Of a DNA stretch of 64,000 bases, positions 25,301-39,066 are shown piece by piece. Made by a program: the position numbers and the translations under genes. Origin of the DNA: Apostichopus japonicus (Eukaryota; Echinodermata; Holothuroidea; Aspidochirotida; Stichopodidae); the NCBI RefSeq assembly GCF_037975245.1, contig NC_092569.1:9905001-9969000 (forward strand), given 5' to 3'. Positions within the stretch are counted from its first letter, which is position 1. The number at the start of each line of letters is the position of its first letter. The notes under the pieces are model-generated. The model saw nothing but the letters and a program-made list of their open reading frames with translations, was not told the origin of the DNA and did no database searches.

Positions 25301-28300
25301 GTGCAGTGCTATAGTACAGTTTGCTGTTGCAGAGTGTATCACTCCTTGAACAAAAAAAAAAAACATATGTCAAGATCCGATTGGAAAAGAAATGAGCAAT
25401 AAAAACAATGGAATTGACAAAAAAGGGCATTTAGAAGAAGAATTCTGAAGGTCAGCACTGTAGAGATGGTCAAGAATAATAAAAATAGTAATTAAAGAAG
25501 AAACAATTTCCAAGGAGATTTCCTGATATGATAATCAAATTAATTAGCTTCTTTTTTTTAAAGGTATGCTTGGTTGGCTGTGGGGTAGGACTTGATGAGG
25601 AGGAATGTTTTTGTTTTTGTTAATGGCATTCCTCTCCCTCTGCTCAATTTATCCATCTTTGGTGTGGTCATCAGGAGGATGGGAGAGGCAGGGGAAAAGA
25701 GGAAGAGGTCAAAGGCAATTTGTGTGCTATGTTCGTACTACAACACCACAGCTGTTTAGTATAAAGCTGAAGGATTATATTGGGATAGAAGGTTGAAGTT
25801 AGTTGCTCTAATGAAACAATTCCCCACCCCTCCCCCTCCCTTCCCCTCCTACCCCCTCTCTCTGTATTGTTTATTTTTCCTTCCCCCTTTCCAGGTTGAA
25901 GGGAGTAGTACGCTGTAATTTAAAGGAGTGTTGGATTTGATTCTTCAGGTATTTCTGTCAGATTATCAACTTGCTTTGCTTTAAAATACTTTGGATTATA
26001 TACTTCAATGTCAATTAGTCATTCCTCATGTTGGCTTTGACCTGGTACCTAGATTTAATACCAAACAAGAGAGCAGACCTTTTATGAACTCAGTCTGTAA
26101 AATTTGTGGTACTTTTGTTTGGGAAAAGGTGAGGGGCAATATGATGAAAAGTGCTACCATTTTCATCATTTCAGACACATTGCTCACTTCAGAGTGAAGT
26201 GAACCTAACTTAAAGTGATAATGACAAATAAAAGGTACTATTGAAGAAATGTTTGCATTACAAGGACCTAATGGTCCTCCCCAACTCCCTCAAGCCCCCC
26301 CCCTCCCCCGCTCCCACCCCTCCATTCGAAACAAGTAAAGTGTCCAAAGTCTCATCCTTGGAAAGTCTGTACATTGCAAACCAGTTCATGCTTCAAAGTT
26401 AATATTCCCTGATACTTTTCTCTATGATTTGTTGAAACCAGCAGTGCATAATAAATTCTTTTGTGGTATTATATTTATTGCACATTTAGCTAGCACACAT
26501 GCCATATGGAAATTTAATTTTAAGACACACACCCCTCCCTCCCCCATCCCACCCCCACCCCCACATAGCATTCTGCTCATCACCTTATCCACACCCTCGG
26601 AATTTCTCATTGGGCCATCCAGTTGATCATCATAGTTGGTGAACTGTTAATCACACTTTTGTTTTTCCTTCTTAAGTAGTTAGCAACCTCTCCTATAAAG
26701 TCACAATATTATTTTCAATGCAGCTATTTTAGCATAAAGTTAAAAAAAATAATGTATTGTATTCATATTTTAATTGGCCTAACAGTAAACATTATTTTTC
26801 TTGTCCTTCCTCTCCCTGCCTTACCCTTCCCAACCCTCTCCACACACACACACATCCCCCTCCTTTTCTTCAGAATCCACTCACAGGTATGAATATGTTA
26901 AGACTTAAGGACCTCAATCAGCAATTAATAGTTAAGTATTATCGTTCAAAGAAGCCCCTCCCCCCCCCCCCCCTTTAAGGAATTACATTACAATTTTTTG
27001 GACTAACACGTATCGTAGTTTGTGATAAAATTCAGTAAGTTTTCCCTTCTTATATTCAATTAATTCCTCACACCATCCCCCCCCCCATGTGAGTTTGGTG
27101 GGTCCAGCAAAATGGTGATCTTATTTCAGAAATAAATAGTTCTATCAGCTTTGCTTTCATTTGTAATAATATTCAACCAACTATGTGTCTATACAATTTC
27201 AAAAGAAAGAACAAATCTTCAAGTCCACAAGTTTAGAAAAGACTATACTCAACATTTGAATAATAATTTGATCAGAGTTGATATTGTATCATATACCGTG
27301 TGATTTTAATCCGGATGAGGGTGTGTGGGGTTTATAGGCCCTCATGTCTTCTATGTAGTCCTATATATCCTCTGCACCCATCGCTTGTGATAATTGCTTT
27401 CGATTCTAACACTTGATTAATATCATCTTCTCACTCATCTCCGAGCTATCTTCACCACCACCCCTCTATCCCCTCCCTGATGCAATTGTCCATCCATGAC
27501 GTCCGCCATGGAAAATATAAGAAAAATCTTTTTAAACATCAATTCCTCTAATGATTAGGAAAAATAATTCCAAAGGTAAACGAGTGAAGACCAACCAGCA
27601 GGTAATTAGTTGCTAATGTTCAGTACATGTTGAATGCATCATTTTTTTGGTCGGATTTCAGTTTAATTATGCCAACCTTGCCCTTGTCAAACTTCTCAAA
27701 TTGACATTATGTATGTAAACTGCCGTTCATGAAATCCTCCCATGATTATCTATGTTATATTTACTGTAATTGCCCAATCTCCAGCTGCATATCGTATAAG
27801 AAAGTATACACTGTTTGCAACCTCCTCCAAGTAGGCCTGTACACAAGAGTGAATGTAAACCGATTCCATGTGTTTCTTTCTTGACCTGTCAATTATTCAT
27901 GAGGTTCCCATTAATTAGCTCCTACTAAACAGTTTCCAAGACTAGATCATCTTAACAAGCATAGAAGAGATCCTCAGCCAAGCATAACATTCTGAACATG
28001 ACAAATTTCTTTGTTCGGAAGTGTGGGCGACACCAAAAAAACCTCTTCCTCCATGCCCTGACAAGTCCATCTGGATTCCTTTCTGAGGCCTCCCTATCTC
28101 TCTCTTTCTCTCTCTGAGAGACACCATTTTAGGAAGTCAGCTGTGCGGTATTGGGTCTTATATCAGCACAGCTGCTGGCTGGAGACTACGACATGTACTT
28201 TGTACTTATAGTGCTATAATATTAGTATGCATGCTTTGGGCTGATAGTGGGGCTGTTGTGGACACCATGGATTGATCTTGACCTTGGTGAATCAGTTGTC

Positions 28301-28555
28301 TTAATTCCAGATGGTTATGCCTGCACAGATGGAAATTGAACCTGTAAAAACATTCCCCAAGGAGAGCAATGTTTCCCTGGGATCAACTTAGATAGAGACA
28401 GTTGTTCAAGAGCCTTTTGGTACCATAAATCATACAATTATGAACAAGTGATCATCACTGTGTGTTCTCCTATCAATTATCATCTTTAACAATGCTCATA
28501 CACTGCCAAACATTCTCCTACTCCACACACACTTCCCATTCTTTGTCCTCACCAT
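22346..28555. other. intronic sequence without recognised genes
   Basis: AT-rich with poly-C, poly-G and TC tracts (22437-22480, 25826-25865, 26298-26315, 26519-26567, 26955-26975). A slightly CG-richer patch lies at 23140-23210. A 19-codon ORF starting MDLFNKIFG at 22354 lies at the edge of the CpG-richer block and is not supported further. Confidence 0.45.
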
Positions 28556-28603
28556 TCTTCTCCTCCTCCTCCCCCTCCTCCTCCTCCTCCTCCTCCTCCT
28601 CCT
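28556..28603. repeat. (TCC)n microsatellite
   Basis: Near-perfect TCC repeat of about sixteen units with one CCCC interruption. Confidence 0.9.
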
Positions 28604-31600
28604 TAAATGATATAATTGTTCCTCTCTATGTAATATTTCTATCTCAATATGTTAGTAACTAGTCATGTATGTGTTTCCTTCTTGATGCAATGTTCTTAGC
28701 TTCTTCCTTTCAAGGTAAAGGTCATGTATTAAACAGTGAGATGTATTCATATAATTAATTTAAAGAAATTCTCTGCTAGTAAAGAGTAAATTATTCCCTT
28801 AAAACTCATTTCTTTCATCAGACTGTTACTCCCCGTTGTGCAGTTTATTTTGTATTATTTTTCTATTATAATTCTCATCTCATTGGCCCCCAGTCCCCCA
28901 CCTTCCAGTCCCTCCCATCTTCCCTCCCCTCCTCTCCCCTCCTCTCCCTTCCCCTCCCTGGGCAGTAAACTCATAGTTTCTTTCAGCTAGTATGCTTCTT
29001 CCTTGCAGTTTACTCTAACATGCCCCACATGGGGCTTGTGGGAGTTGGGGATTTCCATTTGGAGCAGTATACATTTCATGTAGACTTAAAAGCTATGAGC
29101 CATGTTATTTGTGTCAATTCATGTAGTTAACTCCAATTAACCCTAAAAAAGTCCACAATTTATGGTCAAAGATATTTACATGATAATAATTCCAGTGTGT
29201 ATGTTTCCAAGTTTGTTTAATTGCATACATGCAACACAGACTAGACAGTTCCACTAATTATTCCCCTTAAGCCTTAATTCCTAATGATTCCCCCCATAAG
29301 TCATTGCAAAGAGCTGTTATAATATTCTTTCCTCTCTGTCACCCTCAAAGTCTCTTGCTCCTAGGAGACCCATTATAGGCCATCAAGGCTGCTGAGATTC
29401 TAGGAAGGACTGTTACACCTGTACAACCATCCTATAGGTTTATTTATCAAAGAAGGCTATCATATTTACTAGAATTGTCACATTTAGAGGCTCTGCAGTG
29501 ACAATGGTATTAAATTCTAGACGGTATTTACGGTTTCATTTTACACCGTGTCTTTCCACTCCTCTTTCTATTTTTTTTCCGTCTCTTATTTCTTCTTCTT
29601 GTGATGCTAACCTCCTTTCTCTTTTTTCTCCCCGTCATGGGCAATGCTAACCTTCGCTCTCACCAATTAAGCCTGCAGTCACCCTACCTAATTAAGGTTT
29701 GTCACTTCCAAAGTTAATTCACATACCTTCTCCCACAATCCACGAGATCTGGAGCCGGCCAAACTCTCCAATTATATAAACACGATTTCATAAAATCAGA
29801 GCCGGGGCCTGTCATCACTAAGGGAACACTCCAAGAGGCGCTAGGACGGTAACGAGTTTTGAAGTCGCAAGCAATGATGAGAATGCGTGTTTTGCTCTTG
29901 TTATTTAGGATAAAAGGGAAGTGGCAAGGCCTCTCTGCATAGTTTGCTGCTATAGACCACATTGTCCATGCATTATTGACTTATATGGTTAGCATATCAT
30001 GTGGAATGAGATTGCACTCTCAAATGTACTTGTATGGTAAAACAAGGCAAGGAATTATTTGTATTGGGGGTACATATCACTGTTCCATGGGTGAGTTTAA
30101 CCAGAAGTAAAAGATGAAGAGAGAGCATTTAGTTCCTTTTGTTAATCTTTTCTCACAAATTTTCTTTTGTTCTTGGGAGGAGGGTTGGGGATGGTGTTTT
30201 CTGGTTGAGTTTAGTTCTCCATAGTGATGACTTGAAAATAATTTATCTTCAGAATTTAATTTCTGTATAACTTGCCATATGTGGAGTAAGCCCATCATTT
30301 TCAAGTTCTCTGTATAATATTATTATTATTTTTTTTTTTGGGGGGGGGGAGGGGCATTAACAGACACCATTTTCAGTACAATAAAGTCATCTCATTCTCG
30401 TGTCGACAACATATGCAACTGCTTGATCCGTCATCTAACAAAATTCACCTTTATTGTTTTTTTTCTTTGTGGACATTTTTCAAGTTGCAACATTCCTACT
30501 ATGCTTGCTGGTAGAGAACCTTCCATAATAAATATTAACAAGATAGTAAGATAGTATAAACCATAGACATGTGCAGGCTATATAAGCAAAATACAACATA
30601 AATGGTTGTCAATGTCACACATTTTTTTTTTAAATGCTACAAACTTTGACAGTTTGATCATTTGAAACATATAAAAACAACATTTGAGACAACCAGCTGA
30701 GGAAGTGATATAGCATTACAAAATGCATGTATTTATGTAGTTTTCTACACATGTAACAAATTTGAAGAAACATTAACAAAAATGAATATCTTTGAATCCA
30801 ACATTGCAATGTTTTCTGTCTTGTTGGTCTTTATATGATATACCACTTTGAATGAATTTTTTTCTTTGTGGACCTTTTTCAAAGTTGAAACATTCCTACT
30901 GTGCTTGCTGGTAGAGAACCATCCACAATAAATATTAACAATTTGACTGCCTTCATTATCAATGTTCTTCAAAGTTCTCCTGTTATTGCTAAGTACCCTA
31001 ATTCTTGCACTTGTGTAAAAATAAAACAAAAAGTACCATCATTTATATCCACACTAGACCTATATGGAGATAACAGTAACCAGCTTCTTAACAACATTTA
31101 TATTTTCCCTCATTCATAATTCACTTTTTACTGCATTTTATGTCTGTTTCCCTGTGATATACATTTTGCATTTAATATTCATCTCCATTTTTGAACATTT
31201 TATGCCATAGTAGATTCATGCAGCTGTAAAGTATGAACCAGGGCTGTCATACCAGCATGGTATTGAAGGAGACACAAACAGTCATTAGTGGTCTGGTGTA
31301 ATAGAGGTGACTGCCAGGCAGTAACAAACCCCTCCCCTCCCCCATTTCTCCCTCAACCTACCCCCATAGCCAAGAACCCAACCTAACCATCATTATTGGT
31401 TGATGTGATAGAGGTGACTGGCATAAAACAACCCCTCTACTCCCCTTCCTCCCTCCTTCACCCATCCCCCAGGAGATGACCAGGGATGGACAATGCCCCT
31501 CCCCCTTCCTCCTCTTTCCCCCCTTCCTCCCCCTTCCTCCCTCCTTAACCCTCTTTCTATAGCTAAGAGACAAAACTCCAATCATCATTGCTGTTCTTTG

Positions 31601-34471
31601 TGATAGAGATACTTTCATGAACCAATTCCCCCGAACAGCAAAGAAAACTTTTATTCCCCTTTGGCAGTTTTCACAGATCTAGTGTTTGTGTTGTGAGGGG
31701 GTGAGGGGATGGGGAAGGGGAAGGGGGAGGAGGAGGAATTACTAGGATGAAATGTTTCACAGTGTGATTGCAAACCAATCCATATCAGAAAGTTAAAGAA
31801 TGGGCACAATAAGTATCAAGAATTTTTTTTGTCCTCAGCTTTGAGAGACCTCAAAGATATAAACAGCCGTCTGAGAGAATATGCGACTCTTTCATCATTC
31901 CTTTTTTCCTGATCAAGCAAGAATGAAGGTTATTGATCATGTTTCATTCCCAAGCTGTATTAGATCTTTACCAATGGTTATTTGTAATATAAAGGTATCT
32001 TATTGTGCAATGAATCTATACATGCATGCCACTGGAGATAAGCATGTCACCATCCCCTGTAAGACGGAACAGAAGGTTTGCACATCACTCCATTAGGGAA
32101 TTAATTTTTTTCCCTTTCCCTCTGGTTGGCTCAGTATCTGCATGCAGCATGCAATGTGTATAAGCCTGTTCTGTAATTGAGTTTTATCAGGTGGCTTCAT
32201 GCTACTCTCACCATGACCTACATACATTTGTGTGAATATAGTTCTGTATATTTAGACACCTCTCCATTTGCCGAAGTGAGGAAGCTTGGTTTTCTATTTT
32301 GTTAATTTTTTTTTTTTAATCTCATGCAGCCATTCACTTTCAGTTTGGTAAAATTTTGTAATAATTTTGAGTTCTATAATCCTGTAACAATGAATACAAT
32401 ATATATTACTGTACAGCTTTATAATCAGTCAATCATTTCAATTATTAATGAATACCACATGGAAGTTGTTTTAAGTTTCCTCTAATTGTGAATAAAACTA
32501 AACAATTCGGAGCCAAAAAATTGAGTACACTTATATTGAATAATTAATAACTTGCTGCTATTATGTTCATTTTATGGAACAACGCTAAGAAATGGTGTCA
32601 TAAATAAGTTTGATCTCAATTCCAATCTAAACTAATTTATGACTGATTATATGAGATTATTAATTATTCATATTAAAGGTTTTGACAAGAATTTTCACCA
32701 CAGAAGTGAAACGGACACAGTTCATCATCTCACTACCAAAGCCCTCTTCTCTCCACCCTGAGTCCCTTTCGATATAATATCACCTTATTTGGCCATACGT
32801 TTGGTAGAACATCGGTGAATAATTGAGTGTTCAAATCTTGGGGTACATGTGTAATATCAATTAAGGATCACGTCATACCCTAAAGGCGATATAAAAGGGA
32901 TATAATTATTATTTTCTTTTACCTTTTTCTCTTGTTTGGTATCTGTTAAAATGGTTATCATATAAGGACACACATGGTACGGTCCTGTGGTGGTCAAAGT
33001 GTTGTTGAACTTTCTTCCCAAAACATCACTTTTCCTGGACATCTAAATTTTGAAGAGATGCTATAAGCTCTGCCATAAAAAATCCCCAAAATATATATTT
33101 AGTTGAATCTCTAGCAAGAGTATGTTTTATTCCCCTTATAATATGTAGTTCATTCCTTTTAACCTGTATAATCACTTCAGCAGAATTAGTCGAAAACAAT
33201 AGACACCTTCACAGGGGGCCCTTCTCTCTGATGAGCAGTGACGGCATGCATTTATGTTGTTTACAAATGACTGGACAAAATGTAAAATAATTCATTCGTC
33301 CATCCGTACTGCTTGGAAATTACTGGCAAACTTAAGATATCAATTTAATAACTTTCAACTTATCTTCTGGCATATGTTTACTTGATCAACTAAGATATGG
33401 AATAGAAAAGTGCATAAAAGGCTTAATTTACTGAATTTATGTCAAAACTTGTTCTACGTTACAGAAGCGAAATGCTTCAGTAACGTTGTTGTAATTTTCA
33501 GGAAATTTTCAAAGGTGACAGTTTTGCAAAGATGCTGTTGACCAAAAAAAAGGGAACAAAATGGTAAAACTAACTTGATGTTGTTCCTTCAACTTTGTTA
33601 TAGATTGAATTAACTAGGATATATACTGTCCAATATAAAGATCATAATTATGACAGTTATTATTGCACTGTTTTCAGTTGCATTAATTATAGTTCAAAGA
33701 TAGTTTGCATTAAAATTAATAACAAATATATTGATTTTAAGTACTTGATACAGACAAGTATAGTCAGAAAAGCTGATACAGACCTGTGTGAATTCTGTAG
33801 TAGTAATTTATTACTGAATTTGAACCTATATTTCATGGGCTAACATTCAGTGGTCAGACATTCAAAGCTTTTATAACTTTTAACATCCTGCAACCAACCT
33901 AAGTGGTGGAAACTTGACTACATCTTTCAGAAATCCGTTGGTTCATTCCCTTATCTCCCAGCCCCTCGACGACCCATCTTTTAGTCAATTCGCGGAGCCT
34001 CAGCAAATTTTTGTACACGGTACAATGGTTTTGCTGAAGTTTACAACACATGTATTGGTAGTTGTGTAGTTTTTTTCTACAGTTACAGTATAGTAAGTAC
34101 TATCAAATTCCAAGAAAAGCATTGCTGGCTACTACGTGAAGAACCACCAACAGAACAGCAACAACAACAATAAGATCGGGAACTTAGAACAGAGGAACAA
34201 GTGCATAAATTACCTGGCCGGAGTGAAATTTGCAAAGTCAGAAACACTGAGCCATTTGCGCGATTCTTTATAGTCCAGAAGCCTCACACCGAGTTCCAAA
34301 ACTCTCTGGTTTAAAATCCTCTATTTGTATGGTTTCATTCTCTGTCATATATTAGTTGGTTGTATGAGTAGTCCAGTGTTTGAGTAGTGTGACCTTAGCA
34401 ATCATATTCTGATAACTTCCTTTTGCCTGCTAAATGGTTAGTAGCATGGAGCTAGCTATTGGTGTCAATTA
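28604..34471. other. intronic sequence with minor repeats
   Basis: Contains a CT-rich tract (28890-28958), a direct repeat (30456 and 30856) and a loose array of C-rich units at 31276-31640. A less AT-rich block at 29710-29960 has no recognisable exon. Nothing else supported. Confidence 0.45.
30456..30943. repeat. pair of ~85-bp direct repeats
   Basis: Segments at about 30456-30541 and 30856-30943 share TTTCTTTGTGGAC, CATTCCTACT, GCTTGCTGGTAGAGAACC and AATAAATATTAACAA, separated by about 315 bases of unrelated sequence. Confidence 0.8.
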
Positions 34472-34597
34472 CAGATAAAGTTTTCATTGATTACGGTGGT
34501 CTCTATTGGTAGTGTACAAAAGGCTGGAAGTCCACAGTAAGGACTGGCATAGTACACTACCAATAGAGACCACCGTAATCAATGAAAACTTTATCTG
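34472..34597. repeat. perfect 46-bp inverted repeat (hairpin)
   Basis: The arms 34472-34517 and 34552-34597 are exact reverse complements over 46 bases, starting CAGATAAAGTTTTCATTG and ending CAATGAAAACTTTATCTG, around a 34-base loop. The next bases on both sides mismatch. There is no flanking target duplication and no transposon terminus that I recognise. Confidence 0.97.
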
Positions 34598-34825
34598 GCT
34601 CTATGTGGCTCTTGGTATGGTCCTATCATTTGAGAAGTCTGTGGACTGCTCGGCGTATGTATACAATATCGTGAGCGTAACGACTTTGTTCCAGCTAAAG
34701 CGAGAAATTTGATGCCATATGCTGCACAGTCGATACCTACTTTAATTCTTTATGTTTATTGAACCTTTCATCGCTGTACATATTACAATACCAAAGTTGT
34801 GAGTTAACCTTTCTATGTGTGAATT

Positions 34826-35048
34826 AAGGGAAGAAAAGGGAAAGGGACAGGACCCTGTTAGGGAGGGGGAGGGACTCTGTAAGGGAGCAGGGGAGGGATC
34901 CTGTAAGGGAAGGGGATGGATCCTATAAGAAAAGGGGAGTGACCCTATAAGGGAGTTGAGTGACCCTGTTAGAGAAGGGAAGGATCCTATAGGAGAAGGG
35001 AAGGGACCCTATAAGGGAGGGTGGATCCTGTAAGGGGAGGGAGTGACG
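34826..35048. repeat. ~24-bp purine-rich minisatellite
   Basis: About nine variable units of the type GGGAAGGGACCCTATAAGG on this strand. Confidence 0.9.
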
Positions 35049-37289
35049 ATGGACTGATGTGAAATGCGTACTTCCCTATCTCACCCTTATTGTGATGATA
35101 ATAAATAGTATCCAATATTCTGTATATTAAAGTCACCAGCCTTTTTGACCGAAAGGTCACATCCAGATCTGGATAAGATCCCTCATTAATCGCTAAAATT
35201 CTTACAATCTGTCGGTTGAACCCAAATTCTGCAAATTTAACTAGTCCAATCCTCCCATTGCAGTTTAATTTCCAAAAGTAATTTTTACCTCTATTTAAGC
35301 CTAAAGAATTGATAAGGGTTTGAACTCATAGCAATTAAAGTAATCTGAGATCTCTACGGTAACCCGAAGATCTACTATGTTCCGATCATAGCGTATCAGT
35401 TACCAAAAGGGAAGGAACCGTTTTACGTGCGAGAACACTTTCCTACTTTTCTAGCGTACATACAGATCCAGACTGATCATGATAGAAACTTCATCAGGGA
35501 AGCTTAGCTCTTTCATTGAAACAACAGCTCTCATGTCTGTAGTCAATTTGTCCCTTTCTCATGTACTAATATATGTTAATCAACTTAGTTAATTAATCAA
35601 TAAAATTACATTCAGGAAAAAATGTTCTGAAGATGTCTTCATAGTTTGCTTGGTTGAAATCATATTAAATTCTGAGTGTTAAATTCATGCCAGGTCGGTT
35701 AAACTTTCCGACCAGTTGGCAAAATTCAACATTATGTTTGTACAGTAGATTTGGAAAATTAGTTTGGAAAAAGTTTTTAAACATTCCTTCCACGATCTTT
35801 TGTGTGTAGGTAACCCTCCTCTCATTGTTTTCATGAGATATGTCTAACAGATGTCACCAGAGGAAAGTATGGAAGCTTGCTGCAGTCTTTTGCAAATGAC
35901 CACAGTTTTTTAAATTTCAAACCTGCACCACAGTATACTGTTTTAAAAATAAGATACTAATCGATCTTAACACAGATATAACACACAAAGATGTATCTAT
36001 AGGTTAAATAAGAAGCGAGATCCAGATAAATGACTCGTTTTTGTAACATTTTGTCCAATAAACACTTTTTCATATATGTAATTATTAACTACTGTACTAG
36101 CTGTATCATTGTAATTTTAGGTATGGAAATATGGATGGCAATGAAACATTTGTGAGAAACCAACTCGACCCAGGAGGTGCTTTTATGTCAAGTGTCGATA
36201 ATTATTAAGCATATCACAGCGGTTTCTTAAACACTACATATAGTCCACCACAAGCTGCATTGGTTAAATATTGAGTATTCTTACCATTAACAAAATGCCA
36301 TAATATTTAGGAAACGTTTTGAAAATTGTCAAACATGCAACTAAAGCATAAGTATGGCTTACTGAGCATTTACTTAATGAAGTGATAATATCTAATGAAG
36401 CCTACATACCTCACCTGCCTTACCAATAACTCGTCAAGGATCATTAAACGTAGCTTGGAGATATACTTAGTTTTCGTCGTTGCTATATATGTTTGTGCCC
36501 GTGAGTTTAGGCTGAATTTTCCACGATGCTTCTAATGCAGTCAAAAGTTTAAGAGCCTCGTCCATATGACAATTATGATGACAATGTGGTCTGATCATAT
36601 GGGTTTGAAAGCATGAATTTGAGACCCGCAGATCAATGTCCTTCTAAGTTCATCTTCAATAATTCCCAAAAAAGGCCTTCATAGTATGTTAAAGCTCCCC
36701 AGTATTTACCCAAAGTCCAAAGGTTGATAAAGCAAAGATAATAATACCACCAGCAGTCAATCAGGAATTCCTTCCCGTATCCTGATCGGTAAATACTTGA
36801 AGTAAGTCACTCTTTTCAAACTTGGACCCTTTTGCAGTGTATAATCTTGTATGAATTTCATTAAAGGTAGACTCTAACATTTATAGGTCTACCATCACCT
36901 CCTGACCAGTGTTTCCAGTAATATATAGTGCCATGTTGTTTTCGTAACATTTCATATAGCCAGGGATTAAAATTGACCTGGATTGGAAACATCCCAGTGT
37001 TAGTACAATGGGAGCCAATTGCCCCTCTTTAGCCCCCTCCCCCCCCTCCCTTGAACAGCTACTGTCTCTACCCATTGTGTTTTTTGTATTTTTTTATCCC
37101 TTTGCTTCCCTCATTTATTCTTGATATTAATAAAATGCCATTGGATGAGGTATGACATGAACTCATACATGAATGTAAAGTGAGTAAATTATATAAATAT
37201 TGTCAGTAGTAGTAAGACACATGTGTAAGGAATAAGTCATAATTGTGTTCTTTATTAGGTATTAATACATGGTCAAGCTTCTATTTGTA
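35049..37289. other. intronic sequence without recognised features
   Basis: AT-rich, no ORF of note, no repeat recognised apart from a poly-C run at 37037. Confidence 0.5.
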
Positions 37290-37910
37290 TCTAATATTCA
37301 CAAGATTCTCTCTAGTGTAATATCTGATATGGATGCCCCAGGTGGTATTCCCCCTCTCACCTCCCTCCCTGCCATCCCAACATTGGTCAATATTATATGG
37401 TACTAATTCCTTACTCTAAATCAAGCCCCACTATTAAGGTACCCGTTCATGGTGAGTATAGGTTAAGCCCATACTGGAGTATATATACTAATTGCATTAT
37501 GTACTATTCACAAGATTATCCCTGGTGTAGTTACTGTGCAGTGTCTGATATAGATGCCCCAGATGCTATACTGCTCCCTGCCACCACAACATTGGTCAAT
37601 ATTAGCTGGTACTAATTCCTTACTCTTGATCTAGCCCACTATTAAGGTACCCATGCATGGTAAGTAATGGTTAAGGCCCATATGTACTGGAATATATACT
37701 AATTGCATTATGTACTATTCACAAGATTCTCTCTGATGTAGTTAGTTACTGTGCAGTGTATGATATGGATGCCCCAGGTGGTATTCCAGCCCTCCACCCC
37801 CCACCTCCCCCATCATCCTAACATTGGCCAATACTAGCTGGTTCTAATTACTTACTCTAAATCAAGCCCACTATTAAGGTACCCATGCAAGGTAAATATT
37901 GGTAAAAGCC
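37290..37910. repeat. ~213-bp tandem repeat, three units
   Basis: Blocks such as CACAAGATTMTCYCT, GATGCCCCAG and CCCACTATTAAGGTACCC recur in the same order near 37299, 37510 and 37719, with small indels between units. Confidence 0.9.
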
Positions 37911-39066
37911 CATACATATACTTTGAAATACATTGAATTTGATAGTTATTCTTCAAAAAAGCCAGCTAGTTCTATTTTTCTGTCTATCTCTCTTTGTATC
38001 CTTAGATTTGACTATTCTTAGGATCAAGTAGAAACTTTGCAATTTTTTTTCTTTCCTTTTTGGACTGTTTTACTGTATTTTGTTTTTCGTATGTTTTCAT
38101 AATTTTAATTGTTCATTCTTTTTGTGCCGTCTCTGAATAAAATCATCCGCCACAAAGCACTGGCAAGTTCAGACCAGACAGATAATATCGCATTGTTGTC
38201 TGCTTCCTGTGTGTATATATGTATTATTTATTTTCAGTTTTATTTCTTTTGATGGAATGAACAATATGGTTTATTGAGAATATGCATTGCAAGCTAGAAA
38301 ACTTGCATATTCACAGGTAATTTCTATGAATTTTTAAAGAATAAATTGCCAGTGACTTAAAGAAAAATAGATAGTATATATTTACTTTGAAGTCTTGCTG
38401 TTTGTCCATAAATGTGTTCACAATGCTGTTCCTGAATACCTAAAAAGTGGCATAAAAAAAAACATCAGACTATGTCACGCCAAAAATTGCAGATGGCAGA
38501 AACCTTTGAAGTAACATTCCAAAACTTTGATGGCCCAAATCCCCTTCTGTACACAACATCGTCGACGACCTAAATGTAGCCATGAAATTGTTTTAGTTGG
38601 AAAAATCATCTCCCTACCTCGTGCTTCTTTAACCCCCGAAATTTTGGTTTACATGTCATAAAAGGAGAGATCAAGAAGTAACGACAGAAAAACTGGTGCA
38701 AGCTGCTGCTTTAAACTGCTTGCAAATAGACTTAAAAGCTGTGTTAGTACAAGACTAGTGTGAAGTGTTCTATTTGTAGTACTGAAGGGTTGCATACTCA
38801 CGGAGTAAAGGTTACATTAACTGATGTAACTTTGATACAGAATAACGAGTTAAGTCAATTTGAGTACTGATAATCCTAAGGATTTGTATATAGATAAAGC
38901 AGCCTGGCTATCTTAAGCTACACTACAATCGGACTGTCCCAGTGCTCTGTGATTTATTTTTCTTTCTTTCTTTCTCTTCTTGAGCACATAGCACAGTTAC
39001 CTATTCCGCAATGCTTGCAGGCTTTACTAAGTCAATATAACACACCATATTTGGATGTTCCAAATG
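37911..39066. other. intronic sequence without recognised features
   Basis: AT-rich sequence with poly-T and poly-A runs; no gene seen. Confidence 0.5.

Noticed and set aside
25884-25905. GGTTGAAGGGAGTAGTA resembling the complement of miR-133
   Set aside because: The seed (TTTGGTCC) is not present and there is no pairing arm nearby.
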